Shown one piece after another: positions 52,023 through 62,251 of a stretch of DNA of 64,000 nucleotides (the stretch's first letter is position 1; every line of letters starts with the position of its first letter). Position numbers and translations under genes: made by a program. The stretch spans positions 558,001 to 622,000 of the forward strand of contig NZ_JBAWKD010000001.1 in assembly GCF_037095735.1 (NCBI RefSeq), in the 5' to 3' direction. The stretch is from Frigidibacter sp037095735. GTDB taxonomy: Bacteria; Pseudomonadota; Alphaproteobacteria; Rhodobacterales; Rhodobacteraceae. The notes below the pieces were generated by a model. The model was not told the origin of the DNA. It made no database searches and worked only from the letters and a program-made list of their open reading frames with translations.

Positions 52023-52814
52023 ATGGCGAGCAGGACCAAGGAAAAGCGCGGCGAGGGCATCCTCGAGACGGTGAAGACCGTTGTCTACGCGCTGCTGATC
52101 GCGGGCGTGTTCCGCACCCTGTTCTTCCAGCCGTTCTGGATCCCCTCGGGCTCGATGAAGGACACGCTGCTGATCGGCGACTTCCTCTTCGTCAACAAGA
52201 TGGCCTACGGCTATTCCAAGTATTCCTGCCCCTTCGCGATCTGCCCGATCTCGGGGCGGCTCTTCGGCTCGGAGCCCACGCGCGGCGATGTCGTGGTCTT
52301 CCGCCATCCGGCCAACGGTTCGGACTTCATCAAGCGGCTGATCGGCCTGCCGGGCGACACCGTGCAGATGCGCGACGGGCTGCTCTACATCAACGGCCAG
52401 CCGGTCGAGGTCGAGGATGCCGGCACCTTCACCGAGATCATGGAGCCGCAGGGCCCGCAGGGCCTGCGCCCGCGCTGCGCCAACGGCCCGGTCGGCGACG
52501 GTGCCGTCTGCGAGAGCGAGCGCCAGATCGAGACGCTGCCGAACGGCGTCAAGCATGATATCCTCAACATCGGCACCGGCTGGGCGGACAACACCCCGGT
52601 CTTCACCGTGCCCGAGGGCGAGTATTTCTTCATGGGCGACAACCGCGACAACAGCCAGGACAGCCGCTTCGCGCTCGCCTCGGGCGGGGTCGGCACCGTG
52701 CCGGCCGAGTTCCTGATCGGCCGCGCCGACCGCATCATCTTCTCGTCCGCCGGCCGCAGCCTGTTCTACTTCTGGACTTGGCGGAGCGACCGCTTCTTCA
52801 AGGCGATCGAGTGA
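52023..52814 (+). CDS. lepB: signal peptidase I
   Basis: LepB cleaves signal peptides at the periplasmic face. The 263-residue protein has one N-terminal membrane helix (VYALLIAGVFRTLFFQPFW), the catalytic Ser44 in PSGSM and the catalytic Lys in FIKRLIGLPGDTV, then GDNRDNSQDSR. I chose the ATG at 52023, with GAGG 8 nt upstream. An ATG at 51990 would add 11 residues. Its stop overlaps the rnc start (GTGA). Confidence 0.96.
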   Translation: MASRTKEKRGEGILETVKTVVYALLIAGVFRTLFFQPFWIPSGSMKDTLLIGDFLFVNKMAYGYSKYSCPFAICPISGRLFGSEPTRGDVVVFRHPANGSDFIKRLIGLPGDTVQMRDGLLYINGQPVEVEDAGTFTEIMEPQGPQGLRPRCANGPVGDGAVCESERQIETLPNGVKHDILNIGTGWADNTPVFTVPEGEYFFMGDNRDNSQDSRFALASGGVGTVPAEFLIGRADRIIFSSAGRSLFYFWTWRSDRFFKAIE

Positions 52815-53494
52815 AACGCGCCGCCGACCTCTCCGATTTCGAGAAGCGGCTTGGACATGCCTTCGCGCGGCCCGAACTTCTGGTTCGGGCCGTCACGCAT
52901 TCCTCGATCGCCTCCGAGACCCGCCCCTCGAACGAGCGGCTGGAATTCCTGGGCGACCGGGTGCTGGGCCTGACCATCGCCGAGGCGCTGTTCAAGGCCG
53001 ACCGCGGCGCCGCCGAGGGCCAGCTGGCCCCCCGCTTCAACATGCTGGTCCGCCAGGAAAGCTGCGCCGAGGTCGCGCGCGAGATCGGGCTGGGCGAGGT
53101 GCTGCGCCTTGGCCGCTCCGAGATGATCTCGGGCGGGCGGCGGAAAGAGGCGCTTCTGGGCGATGCTATGGAGGCGGTGATCGCCGCCGTCTACCTCGAT
53201 GCGGGCTTCGAGGCCGCGCGCGCGCTGGTGCTGCGGCTCTGGGGTGCGCGCATCGAGGCCGTCCCGGACGAGGCGCGCGACGCGAAATCGGCGCTGCAGG
53301 AATGGGCGCAGGCCCGCGGGCTGGCGCTGCCGGCCTACAAGGTGATCGCCCGCGCCGGCGCCGACCATGCGCCGGTCTTCACCATCGAGGCCCGGATCGC
53401 CACCGGTGCCACCGCCACGGCCGAGGCCGGATCGAAACGCGCGGGCGAACAGGCCGCGGCCGCCGCGCTGCTGGCGCGACTGGAGACCGAGTGA
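52811..53494 (+). CDS. rnc: ribonuclease III
   Basis: RNase III cuts double-stranded RNA, including rRNA precursors. The 227-residue protein has the catalytic NERLEFLGDRVLGL and GDAMEAVIAAVYLD motifs and a C-terminal dsRNA-binding domain (SALQEWAQARG ... GSKRAGEQAAAAALL). The start is GTG at 52811, overlapping the lepB stop. Its stop overlaps the era start. This lepB-rnc-era order is widespread. Confidence 0.96.
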   Translation: MKRAADLSDFEKRLGHAFARPELLVRAVTHSSIASETRPSNERLEFLGDRVLGLTIAEALFKADRGAAEGQLAPRFNMLVRQESCAEVAREIGLGEVLRLGRSEMISGGRRKEALLGDAMEAVIAAVYLDAGFEAARALVLRLWGARIEAVPDEARDAKSALQEWAQARGLALPAYKVIARAGADHAPVFTIEARIATGATATAEAGSKRAGEQAAAAALLARLETE

Positions 53495-54447
53495 TGCAAG
53501 ACGACCCCCAGGGCGAAGGCCCCGCGACCCCGGCCGAGGACGGCCCGACCAAGGCCGGCTTCGTCGCCCTGATCGGCGAGCCGAACGCCGGCAAGTCGAC
53601 GCTGCTTAACCGGATGGTCGGGGCCAAGGTCTCGATCGTCACCCACAAGGTGCAGACCACCCGCGCCCGCATCCGCGGCATCGCGATGCAGGACCGCGCG
53701 CAGATCGTCTTCATCGACACGCCGGGCGTCTTCCGGCCGCGCCGCCGACTCGACCGGGCGATGGTCGCCGCCGCCTGGGGCGGGGCCGCCGATGCCGACG
53801 TGATCGTGCTTCTGATCGAGGCGCATCGCGGCCTGACCGAGGGCGCGCGCGAGGTGATCGCCGCCCTTCAGCAGCGGCTTGGCACCCGGCCGGTCGCGCT
53901 GGCGATCAACAAGATCGACAAGGTGAAGGCCGAAACCCTGCTGGCCCTGGCCGAAGAGGCCAATACGCTGCTGCCCTTCTCGAAGACCTTCATGATCTCG
54001 GCCGAAAAGGGCTACGGCGTTCAGGACCTGAAGGAATGGCTGGCCGAGCAGATCCCGCGGGGCCCGTGGTTCTACCCCGAGGATCAGATCGCCGACCTGC
54101 CGATGCGGATGATCGCGGCCGAGGTCACCCGCGAAAAGCTGACCCTGCGCCTGCACGAGGAAATCCCCTATCAGCTGACGGTCGAGACCGAGAAATGGGA
54201 AGAGCGCAAGGACGGCTCGGCCCGGATCGACCAGATCGTCTACGTCATGCGCGATGGCCACAAGGGCATCGTGCTGGGCAAGGGCGGCGAGACGATCAAG
54301 GCCATCGGCGCGCAGGCCCGCGCCGATCTGACCGAGTTCATGGGACGCCCGGTGCACCTGTTCCTGCAGGTGAAGGTGCGGCCCGACTGGCTCGAGGAGA
54401 GCGAGCGCTACAGCGAGATGGGGCTCGACTTCAAGGATGGCAACTGA
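53494..54447 (+). CDS. era: GTPase Era
   Basis: Era is a 30S-ribosome-assembly GTPase. The 317-residue protein has G1 (GEPNAGKST), G3 (DTPG), G4 (NKID) motifs and a C-terminal KH domain (IVLGKGGETIKAIG) that binds 16S rRNA. An N-terminal tail of about 20 polar residues precedes the G domain. The start overlaps the rnc stop (TGATG), and the 3' end overlaps the DUF1491 gene by 11 bp. Confidence 0.96.
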   Translation: MQDDPQGEGPATPAEDGPTKAGFVALIGEPNAGKSTLLNRMVGAKVSIVTHKVQTTRARIRGIAMQDRAQIVFIDTPGVFRPRRRLDRAMVAAAWGGAADADVIVLLIEAHRGLTEGAREVIAALQQRLGTRPVALAINKIDKVKAETLLALAEEANTLLPFSKTFMISAEKGYGVQDLKEWLAEQIPRGPWFYPEDQIADLPMRMIAAEVTREKLTLRLHEEIPYQLTVETEKWEERKDGSARIDQIVYVMRDGHKGIVLGKGGETIKAIGAQARADLTEFMGRPVHLFLQVKVRPDWLEESERYSEMGLDFKDGN

Positions 54448-54778
54448 CGCGCGTCTGGCCACCCATGTCTGGGTCGGCGCCTGGCTGACCCGGGCGCGGC
54501 TGGCGGGCCTGCCGGTCTATGTCACCGCGCATGGCCATGACGAGGGCGGCGCGGTGATCGTGAAATGCGCGACGCTCGACGGACGCGCCACCGCCTGGCA
54601 CCGTAGCTGGGACCTGATGAGCGGCACCCGCGCCTGGGTGATCTTTGCCGAAGGTGACGAGCGCGAGGTCGATGCCGCCCTTGCCCGCGCCCGGTCGCGC
54701 GACCCCGACCTCTGGCTGCTCGAGATCGAGGACCGTCAGGGCCGCTCGCTGCTGGACGAGCCGGGGCTCTCGGACTGA
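54437..54778 (+). CDS. DUF1491 family protein
   Basis: This 113-residue protein matches DUF1491 by its core (VGAWLTRARLAGLPVYVTAHG, EGGAVIVKCATLDG, DPDLWLLEIEDRQGRSLLDE). The family has no known function and follows era in many Rhodobacterales. It overlaps era by 11 bp at its start and overlaps the convergent Pr6Pr gene by 43 bp at its end. Confidence 0.85.
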   Translation: MATDARLATHVWVGAWLTRARLAGLPVYVTAHGHDEGGAVIVKCATLDGRATAWHRSWDLMSGTRAWVIFAEGDEREVDAALARARSRDPDLWLLEIEDRQGRSLLDEPGLSD

Positions 54779-55422
54779 TCGAGCCGGCGCGCCAGCGCGA
54801 TCAGCGCGGCCGCCAGAAGCAGATAGACCAGCGTGATCGCCAGCGCCGCCACCGCCACGCCGAAGGCCCCGCGCTCGCCGAGGTTCAGGAAGGGATAGGG
54901 CGCACGCTCTCCCGCCGCTTGGCGCAGAAGCGACATCACGAGGTAGCCCACCGGAAAGGCCGCCCAGCCGGGGAACATCCGCATCGTCAGCCCCGCCTTC
55001 GGCACGCAGGCCAGCCACCAGACCGCCACCGCCAGCGGCGTCGCGCCGTGCATCGCCTGCGCCACCCACCAGCGGAATCCCTCGGGCGTCCAGGCCGGCG
55101 CCAGCACCAGGTAATAGACCAGCGCCATCACCAGCGCCGACAGCACCAGCCCCGCCCCGGTCCGCGCCCGCACCCGCCCGCCAAGCGCCGCCCACAGCAG
55201 CACGCCGGCCGCGAAGGCGACCGTCAGGTTGGTGAAGAACCGCGTCATCCCCCAAAGCGCCGCCAGCACGTCGCCCTCGCGCCGGGCAAGGTTGATGTCG
55301 AACTGCCCCGCCAGCCCCGCCAAGGCGACGACCGCGCCAAGGGTCGCGATCAGCCGGGCCCGCATCTCGGGGACCGTGCGGGAAAGGCTCTGACTTCCGG
55401 GGACTTGCGAGGGCAGCGTCAT
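54736..55422 (-). CDS. Pr6Pr family integral membrane protein
   Basis: This 228-residue protein has six hydrophobic helices and a conserved polar pattern (FTNLTVAFAAGVLLWAAL, YLVLAPAW, AQAMHGATPLAV, PYPFLNLGERG). It matches the Pr6Pr (predicted six-helix) family, of unknown function. I chose the ATG at 55420-55422; a start seven codons earlier (55443) lacks a ribosome site. It is the only minus-strand gene between era and recO. Confidence 0.75.
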   Translation of the reverse strand: MTLPSQVPGSQSLSRTVPEMRARLIATLGAVVALAGLAGQFDINLARREGDVLAALWGMTRFFTNLTVAFAAGVLLWAALGGRVRARTGAGLVLSALVMALVYYLVLAPAWTPEGFRWWVAQAMHGATPLAVAVWWLACVPKAGLTMRMFPGWAAFPVGYLVMSLLRQAAGERAPYPFLNLGERGAFGVAVAALAITLVYLLLAAALIALARRLDQSESPGSSSSERP

Positions 55423-55524
55423 GGCCCGATCCTGACATGGCATGGACGATCCGGCGAGGGGTCGCGTCTGGACAGCCCCCCGCCCTCACCCGATAGTGAC
55501 GGGCCTTGAAGGTCGGGTGAACGG

Positions 55525-56250
55525 ATGGACTGGCGCGAAGAAGGACTGCTGATCTCGGTCCGCCCGCAGGGCGAGACCTCGGTGATCATCGAGGTCTTCA
55601 CCCGCGACCGCGGCCGTTACGCGGGCCTGGTGCGCGGCGGCATCTCGCGCAAGATCGCGCCGCACCTGCAACCCGGCACCCAGCTCGACCTCAGCTGGCG
55701 CGCCCGGCTCGAGGATCAGCTCGGCCATTTCACCATCGAGCCGCTGGCCTCGCGCGCCGCGATCCTCTCGGACCGGCTGGGGTTGATGGGCCTCAACGCG
55801 GTCTGCGCGATGCTGCGCTTCACGCTGGCCGACCGCGACCCGCACCCGCTGCTCTACACCCGCACACAGACGCTTCTCGACCAGATCGCCGCCGGCCGGG
55901 ACTGGCCCCCCGCCTATTTGCTGTGGGAGATGGCGTTGCTGGAAGAGCTCGGCTTCGGGCTCGACCTCGCGCGCTGCGCGGTGACCGGCGCCCGCGACGA
56001 CCTCGCCTATGTCAGCCCCCGCACCGGTCGCGCCGTCAGCCGCACTGCCGCCGGCGACTGGGCCGCGCGCCTGCTGCCGCTGCCTGCCGCGCTGATGGGC
56101 CAGTCCGCCGCCACCCCGGCCGAGATCTCGGACGGCCTGCGCACCACCGGCCATTTCCTCGACAGCCGCATCGCCGCCGAGCGCGGCCGCCCCCTGCCCG
56201 AGGCCCGCCACCGCCTCGTCGAAGCCCTCGCCCGCCGCACCGCCCCCTGA
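55525..56250 (+). CDS. recO: DNA repair protein RecO
   Basis: RecO anneals single strands and loads RecA with RecR in the RecFOR pathway. The 241-residue protein has the N-terminal OB fold (MDWREEGLLISVRPQGETSV, VRGGISRKIAPHLQPG) and a helical C-terminal domain (ELGFGLDLARCAVTG). The zinc-binding cysteines of some RecO proteins are not evident beyond a single CAVTG. The start is ATG 55525. Confidence 0.93.
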   Translation: MDWREEGLLISVRPQGETSVIIEVFTRDRGRYAGLVRGGISRKIAPHLQPGTQLDLSWRARLEDQLGHFTIEPLASRAAILSDRLGLMGLNAVCAMLRFTLADRDPHPLLYTRTQTLLDQIAAGRDWPPAYLLWEMALLEELGFGLDLARCAVTGARDDLAYVSPRTGRAVSRTAAGDWAARLLPLPAALMGQSAATPAEISDGLRTTGHFLDSRIAAERGRPLPEARHRLVEALARRTAP

Positions 56251-56299
56251 CCCCCCCGCCCCTGCGCCTTTCGGCTCGGCCGAAGCACTCCGGGAGAAC

Positions 56300-56400
56300 G
56301 CGGCACGGCCGGGGCGGAGCCCCCTCTTCCCGTTTTCGCATTGGCTCAAATATCCCGGGGGGCCGCGGCACGCGGCGGGGGCAGAGCCCCCTCCCCCGGC
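56300..56400. repeat. GC-rich dispersed intergenic repeat
   Basis: The 233-bp space between recO and the MFS gene contains GGGGCGGAGCCCC (56311-56323), TTGGCTCAAATATCCCGGGG (from 56341) and GGGGGCAGAGCCCCC (56377-56391). The last is the reverse of the core at 51311-51326. This motif set is the type of palindromic intergenic repeat that I recall from Rhodobacterales genomes. Nothing else was recognised in this space. Confidence 0.6.
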
Positions 56401-56483
56401 GTCAGCCCAAAACCGACCTCCCGGCGTCGCCCGCAGATCAGCGCACCGCCCCGATCCGGCGTTTCCCTCGGCCAGAGGAGATC

Positions 56484-57704
56484 ATGGCCCACAAGTACCT
56501 TCCCACCCTCTTGCGTCACGTGCCCCTGCCCGGGGTGCGCGCCTTCGCCACGCTCTACGCGCTCGACAGCGCGGTCCGGGCGATGCTGGTCTCGGTCTGG
56601 CCGATCGCCATGTACCGCGCCATCGGCTCGGCGCAGGGGATGAGCCTCGCCTATTTCGCGATCGGCTGCCTGTCGCTGGCGATCGGGCTGATGGTGCCCT
56701 GGGCCGCGCGGTTCATTCCCCGCCGCTGGCTCTATTCGGCGGGCTGCGCGCTCCATCTGGCCGGCCCCGGCCTCGCGATCTTCGGGCCCGAGGCGACGAT
56801 CCCGTTGGCGCTGCTGCTGTCCACCGCCGCCACGGTCACGGTCTTCGTCTGCCTCAATGCCTATGTGATGGACTACATCCAGCGCGCCGATCTCAGCCGG
56901 GGCGAGAACCTGAAGGTGTTCTACTCGGCCCTGCCCTGGACCGTCGGACCGATGGCCGGGATCTGGCTGCACGGGATCTGGGCGCCGCTGCCCTACCTGA
57001 TCACGATCGGCTTCTCCGTGATGCTGACGGCGGTGTTCTGGCGGTTGCGGCTGGGCAACGGCAAGCAGATCGCCCGCGCCCGCGGCCCGGCGCCGAACCC
57101 GCTGGCCTATCTGGGGCGGTTCATGCGCCAGCCGCGGCTGGTGGCGGGTTGGCTCTTCGCGGTGATCCGCAGCTGCGGCTGGTGGGTCTATGTCGTCTAT
57201 CTGCCGGTCTTCTGCATCGAAACGGGCCTTGGCGAGCAGACCGGCGGCATCGCCCTGTCGCTGACCAACCTGATGATGTTCGCAGCCCCGCTGATGCTGC
57301 GCTGGGTCACCGCGCGGGGCGTGCGCATCGCGGTGCGCAGCGGTTTCGCCGCGTCGGGCGGGCTGTTCCTGCTGGCGACCTTCGGCGTCCTCGCGCCGCC
57401 CGTGGCGCTGGTGGCGCTCTTCGCCGCGACCTTCTTCCTGATCTTCCTCGACTGCTGCGGCGGCCTGCCGTTCCTGATGGCGGTCAAGCCCTCGGAACGC
57501 TCGGAGATGGCGGCGGTCTATTCCAGCTTCCGCGACGTCTCGGGCATCCTCACCCCCGGCCTCAGCTGGGCGGTGCTGGCCGTGACCCCGCTGGCCGGCG
57601 TCTTCGCGGCCTGCGGGCTCGCGCTGATCGGTGCCTTCGCCATCGCGGGCCGGCTGCACCCGCGGCTCGGACAGCCGCGGCGGGGCAGCCCCGCCACGGC
57701 CTGA
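56484..57704 (+). CDS. MFS transporter
   Basis: This 406-residue membrane protein has about 12 helices. A loop after helix 2 (VPWAARFIPRRWLYSAG) and the paired-half layout fit the major facilitator superfamily. It has YLPVFCIETGLGEQTGGIAL in the second half and KPSERSEMAAVYSSFRDVSG near the C-terminal helices. The substrate is unknown. GAGGAG precedes the ATG at 56484. The gene is convergent with mcd, with 2 bp between the stops. Confidence 0.85.
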   Translation: MAHKYLPTLLRHVPLPGVRAFATLYALDSAVRAMLVSVWPIAMYRAIGSAQGMSLAYFAIGCLSLAIGLMVPWAARFIPRRWLYSAGCALHLAGPGLAIFGPEATIPLALLLSTAATVTVFVCLNAYVMDYIQRADLSRGENLKVFYSALPWTVGPMAGIWLHGIWAPLPYLITIGFSVMLTAVFWRLRLGNGKQIARARGPAPNPLAYLGRFMRQPRLVAGWLFAVIRSCGWWVYVVYLPVFCIETGLGEQTGGIALSLTNLMMFAAPLMLRWVTARGVRIAVRSGFAASGGLFLLATFGVLAPPVALVALFAATFFLIFLDCCGGLPFLMAVKPSERSEMAAVYSSFRDVSGILTPGLSWAVLAVTPLAGVFAACGLALIGAFAIAGRLHPRLGQPRRGSPATA

Positions 57705-57706
57705 TC

Positions 57707-59371
57707 TCAGTTCGACCCGTCGAGCAACCGGCGCGCGATCACCTGCGCCTGGATCTCGGCCGCGCCCTCGAAGATGTTGAGGATCCGCGCATCGCAGAGG
57801 ATCCGGCTGATCGTGTATTCCAGCGCGAAACCGTTGCCGCCGTGGATCTGCAGCGCATTGTCCGCCGCCGCCCAGGCGACGCGGGCGCCCAGAAGCTTCG
57901 CCATCCCGGCCTCCAGGTCGCAGCGCCGGTCGTGGTCCTTCTCCCAGGCGGAGTGATAGGTCAGCTGCCGGGCGATCATGATCTCGACCGCCATCATCGC
58001 AAGCTTGCCCGAGACGCGCGGGAACTCGATCAGCGCCTTGCCGAACTGCTTGCGATCCTCGGCATATTTCATGCCGACCTCCAGCGCCGCCTGCGCCACG
58101 CCGATGGCGCGGGCCGCGGTCTGGATCCGGGCGCTCTCGAAGGTCTGCATCAGCTGCTTGAAGCCCTGCCCCGGCACGCCGCCCAGCAGGTTCTCGGCCT
58201 TCACCTTGAAGCCGTCGAAGCCAAGCTCGTATTCCTTCATGCCGCGATAGCCCAGCACCTCGATCTCGCCGCCGGTCATGCCGGGCGTCGGGAACGGGTC
58301 CGCGTCGGTGCCGGGCGTCTTTTCCGCCAGGAACATCGACAGGCCGCGCCAATCGGTCGTGTCCGGCTCGGTCCGTGCCAGCAGCGTCATCACATGGGTG
58401 CGCGCGGCATGGGTGATCCAGGTCTTGTTGCCGGTCACCTCCCAGCCCGCGTCGGTCTTCACCGCCCGCGTGCGCAGCGAGCCGAGGTCCGAGCCGGTGT
58501 TGGGTTCGGTGAAGACGGCGGTGGGCAGGATCTCTCCGCTCGCCAGCTTCGGCAGCCACTGCGCCTTCTGCTCGGGCGTGCCGCCGCACAGGATCAGCTC
58601 CGCCGCGATCTCGGACCGGGTGCCAAGCGAGCCCACCCCGATATAGCCGCGCGACAGCTCTTCCGACACCACGACCATCGAGGCCTTGGACAGCCCCAGC
58701 CCGCCGAATTCCTCGGGGATCGTCAGGCCGAAGACACCCAGTTCCGCCAGCTCCTCGATGATCTCCATCGGGATCAGCTCGTCCTTCAGGTGCCACTCAT
58801 GGGCATTCGGAACGACGCGGTCCTCGGCATAGCGGCGGAACTGCTCGCGGATCATCTCCAGATCCTCGTCCAGCCCGGTGACCCCGAAGGTCGCGCGCCC
58901 GTGGTTCTCGCGCATCAGCGCCACCAGCGCCCCGCGCGCGGCGGGTGTGTTGCCACCGGCGATCAGCCTCGCCGCGGCCTCGCCCGGCGCCCAGTCGAGC
59001 CCGAGGTCGGACAGCCGCGCCGTCTCGCCCTGGCTCATCGGGATGCCGCCGGCGATCTGCGACAGGTATTCGCCGAAGCCGATCTGCAGGATCAGCCGTT
59101 CCATCGGACCGAAGCTTCCGGCCTCGGTCAGCCGCCCGGCCCAGGCGTTCAGCTGGCGCAGCGCCTCGGTGTAGGTGGCAAGCCAGGACAGGGCATGGGA
59201 CTCGAACTGGCGCTCTTCCAGCTTCGCGCCGGACACCCTCCCCCCGGCCGTCACCTCGGCGGACAGCGCGACCTTCGCGCGGTCGAACAGCGCCTCGACC
59301 TCGGGCAGGGCCGCGCCCGCCAGTGCGAGGGCGTCGATCTCGGCCAAGGGCCGTGCTCCATCATGGGCCAT
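57707..59371 (-). CDS. mcd: (2S)-methylsuccinyl-CoA dehydrogenase
   Basis: Mcd oxidises (2S)-methylsuccinyl-CoA to mesaconyl-CoA in the ethylmalonyl-CoA pathway for acetate assimilation. The 554-residue protein is an acyl-CoA dehydrogenase with an N-terminal extension of about 160 residues, a feature of Mcd. The core has AVFTEPNTGSDLGSLRT, YAEDRKQFGKALIEF, QIHGGNGFALEY and a candidate base in NIFEGAAEIQ. GAGGAAGAC lies before the ATG at 59371. A good promoter (59410-59438) and a palindrome (59468-59490) lie upstream. Confidence 0.9.
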   Translation of the reverse strand: MAHDGARPLAEIDALALAGAALPEVEALFDRAKVALSAEVTAGGRVSGAKLEERQFESHALSWLATYTEALRQLNAWAGRLTEAGSFGPMERLILQIGFGEYLSQIAGGIPMSQGETARLSDLGLDWAPGEAAARLIAGGNTPAARGALVALMRENHGRATFGVTGLDEDLEMIREQFRRYAEDRVVPNAHEWHLKDELIPMEIIEELAELGVFGLTIPEEFGGLGLSKASMVVVSEELSRGYIGVGSLGTRSEIAAELILCGGTPEQKAQWLPKLASGEILPTAVFTEPNTGSDLGSLRTRAVKTDAGWEVTGNKTWITHAARTHVMTLLARTEPDTTDWRGLSMFLAEKTPGTDADPFPTPGMTGGEIEVLGYRGMKEYELGFDGFKVKAENLLGGVPGQGFKQLMQTFESARIQTAARAIGVAQAALEVGMKYAEDRKQFGKALIEFPRVSGKLAMMAVEIMIARQLTYHSAWEKDHDRRCDLEAGMAKLLGARVAWAAADNALQIHGGNGFALEYTISRILCDARILNIFEGAAEIQAQVIARRLLDGSN

Positions 59372-59409
59372 GTCTTCCTCCCCGGAATCGCATGCTGCAA
59401 CTGCATCAT

Positions 59410-59438
59410 GCCATAGGGCGGGCAAATCCGTCACGCAA
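59410..59438 (-). promoter_or_regulatory. candidate mcd promoter
   Basis: Read on the minus strand, TTGCGT, 17 bp, TATGGC lie about 40 bp upstream of the mcd start. The -35 and -10 boxes each match consensus at four positions. Confidence 0.45.
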
Positions 59439-59467
59439 GTAGATTTCACATTAATAGGACTTTTGGA

Positions 59468-59490
59468 CCGATTGTTGCGCACGCAATCGG
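59468..59490. promoter_or_regulatory. palindrome in the mcd-TauE/SafE divergent region
   Basis: CCGATTG-N9-CAATCGG is a perfect inverted repeat, and its centre contains a second perfect one, TTGCG-CA-CGCAA. It lies about 30 bp upstream of the mcd -35 box, between the two divergent genes, and is a good operator candidate. Confidence 0.5.
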
Positions 59491-59547
59491 CTCTGGTCGG
59501 CGATGCCCCCGGTTGATAGGTCTCTGCGGCAACCCGAGGAGCATCCG

Positions 59548-60315
59548 ATGCAGGCATTGACCGGCGGTCTCGACCCGGCCGCCTTCGCGCTGGCGCTGGC
59601 GATCACGCTGTTCGCCGGGGTGATGAAGGGCATCGTGGGCTTCGCGCTGCCGCTGATCATGGTGGCGGGTTTCGCGGGCTTCATGCCGCATAAGCTGGCG
59701 ATCGTGGCGATCCTGCTGCCGATCCTGGTGACGAACGCGCAGCAGGCGCTGCGCGACGGCCCCGGCCCGATGAAGCTGGCGATGCGCGATTATGCGCGGC
59801 TGCTGGCGGCGATGGTGGTGATGCTGCTGGTCTCGACGCAGCTGGTGCGCTTCGTGCCGGAGCGCGCGGCCCTTCTGGTGCTGGCGATCCCGATCACGCT
59901 CTACGCCGCGATCCAGCTGGCGGGGGTGCCGCTGACGGTGCCGCTGCACCATCGCAACCGGGCGCAGTGGATTTCCGGTGCGGTGGCGGGGCTCTATGGC
60001 GGGCTGTCGGGGGTCTGGGGCCCGCCGATCGTCGTCTACCTGCTGTCCGCCGGGACCGAGAAGCGCGCGATGCTGCGCGCGCAGGGGATGCTGTTCCTGC
60101 TGGGCGGGGCGGTGGCGATGGCCGGGCACTGGATCGCCGGCACCCTGACCTGGCAGGCCTTCGTCTTCTCGGCCGTGCTGACCGTGCCCGCGGTGCTCGG
60201 CACCCGGATCGGCGACCGCCTGCTGGACTACGTCGATCAGGCCCAGTTCCGCCGGTTCAGCCAGCTCCTGCTGGTGGTCGCGGGCCTGAACCTGCTGCGC
60301 CAGGCCGTCCTCTAG
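59548..60315 (+). CDS. TauE/SafE (TSUP) family permease
   Basis: This 255-residue protein has about eight helices with the two TSUP half motifs: GVMKGIVGFALPLIMVAGF near the N-terminus and GLYGGLSGVWGPPIVVYLL in the second half. The family exports sulfite or sulfoacetate or moves other organic anions. I chose the ATG at 59548, with GAGGAG 6 nt upstream. It is divergent from mcd, so both may share the palindrome at 59468. Confidence 0.85.
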   Translation: MQALTGGLDPAAFALALAITLFAGVMKGIVGFALPLIMVAGFAGFMPHKLAIVAILLPILVTNAQQALRDGPGPMKLAMRDYARLLAAMVVMLLVSTQLVRFVPERAALLVLAIPITLYAAIQLAGVPLTVPLHHRNRAQWISGAVAGLYGGLSGVWGPPIVVYLLSAGTEKRAMLRAQGMLFLLGGAVAMAGHWIAGTLTWQAFVFSAVLTVPAVLGTRIGDRLLDYVDQAQFRRFSQLLLVVAGLNLLRQAVL

Positions 60316-60344
60316 CGCGCCGCCGGTCAGCCGCGCCCGAGCGC

Positions 60345-60375
60345 GGGGGGCGCGGGGGGGGAGCTCGCCCCCCGA
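60345..60375. repeat. GC-rich inverted repeat after the TauE/SafE gene
   Basis: GGGGGG-GAGCTCG-CCCCCC lies 30 bp past the stop, between the TauE/SafE and pckA 3' ends, where the genes converge. It resembles the GC-rich palindromes at 51.3 and 56.3 kb and may act as a terminator. Confidence 0.45.
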
Positions 60376-60401
60376 CCCCGTTTCCGGCCCACCGGCACAA
60401 A

Positions 60402-60429
60402 GGGGGCGCGACCTCGCGATCGCGCCCCC
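60402..60429 (-). terminator. pckA terminator
   Basis: A perfect 10-bp stem (GGGGGCGCGA / TCGCGCCCCC) with an 8-nt loop lies 26 bp past the pckA stop. On the minus strand it is followed by TTTGTG, a short U-rich tail. Confidence 0.65.
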
Positions 60430-60454
60430 CCGTTCATTGCCGTTCCCGAGACGC

Positions 60455-62053
<1,599 letters not shown>

Positions 62054-62199
62054 ATGCAAGCTCCCGAAGCCGCGGTGCGGCTCTCCAAAAGTCATCAAGG
62101 CGACGCGCGGGCCAGGCACGCCGGTCGGCCCCTGAAACAGGGGAAGACCCATCCGCTATACCATGACAGAACCTTGAAGAAACCCGTCGTTTTGGTGGG

Positions 62200-62228
62200 T
62201 TAGCGCAACCAGACACGGTTTAGCGCAA
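62200..62228. promoter_or_regulatory. direct repeats between pckA and chvI
   Basis: TTAGCGCAA occurs at 62200-62208 and again at 62220-62228, 20 bp apart (about two helical turns). OmpR-family regulators such as ChvI bind tandem direct repeats on one helix face. The 358-bp space 62054-62411 holds this pair, a candidate chvI promoter, and no gene that I could recognise. Confidence 0.45.
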
Positions 62229-62251
62229 TCATTCCGCCGCCCTGTGCAGAA

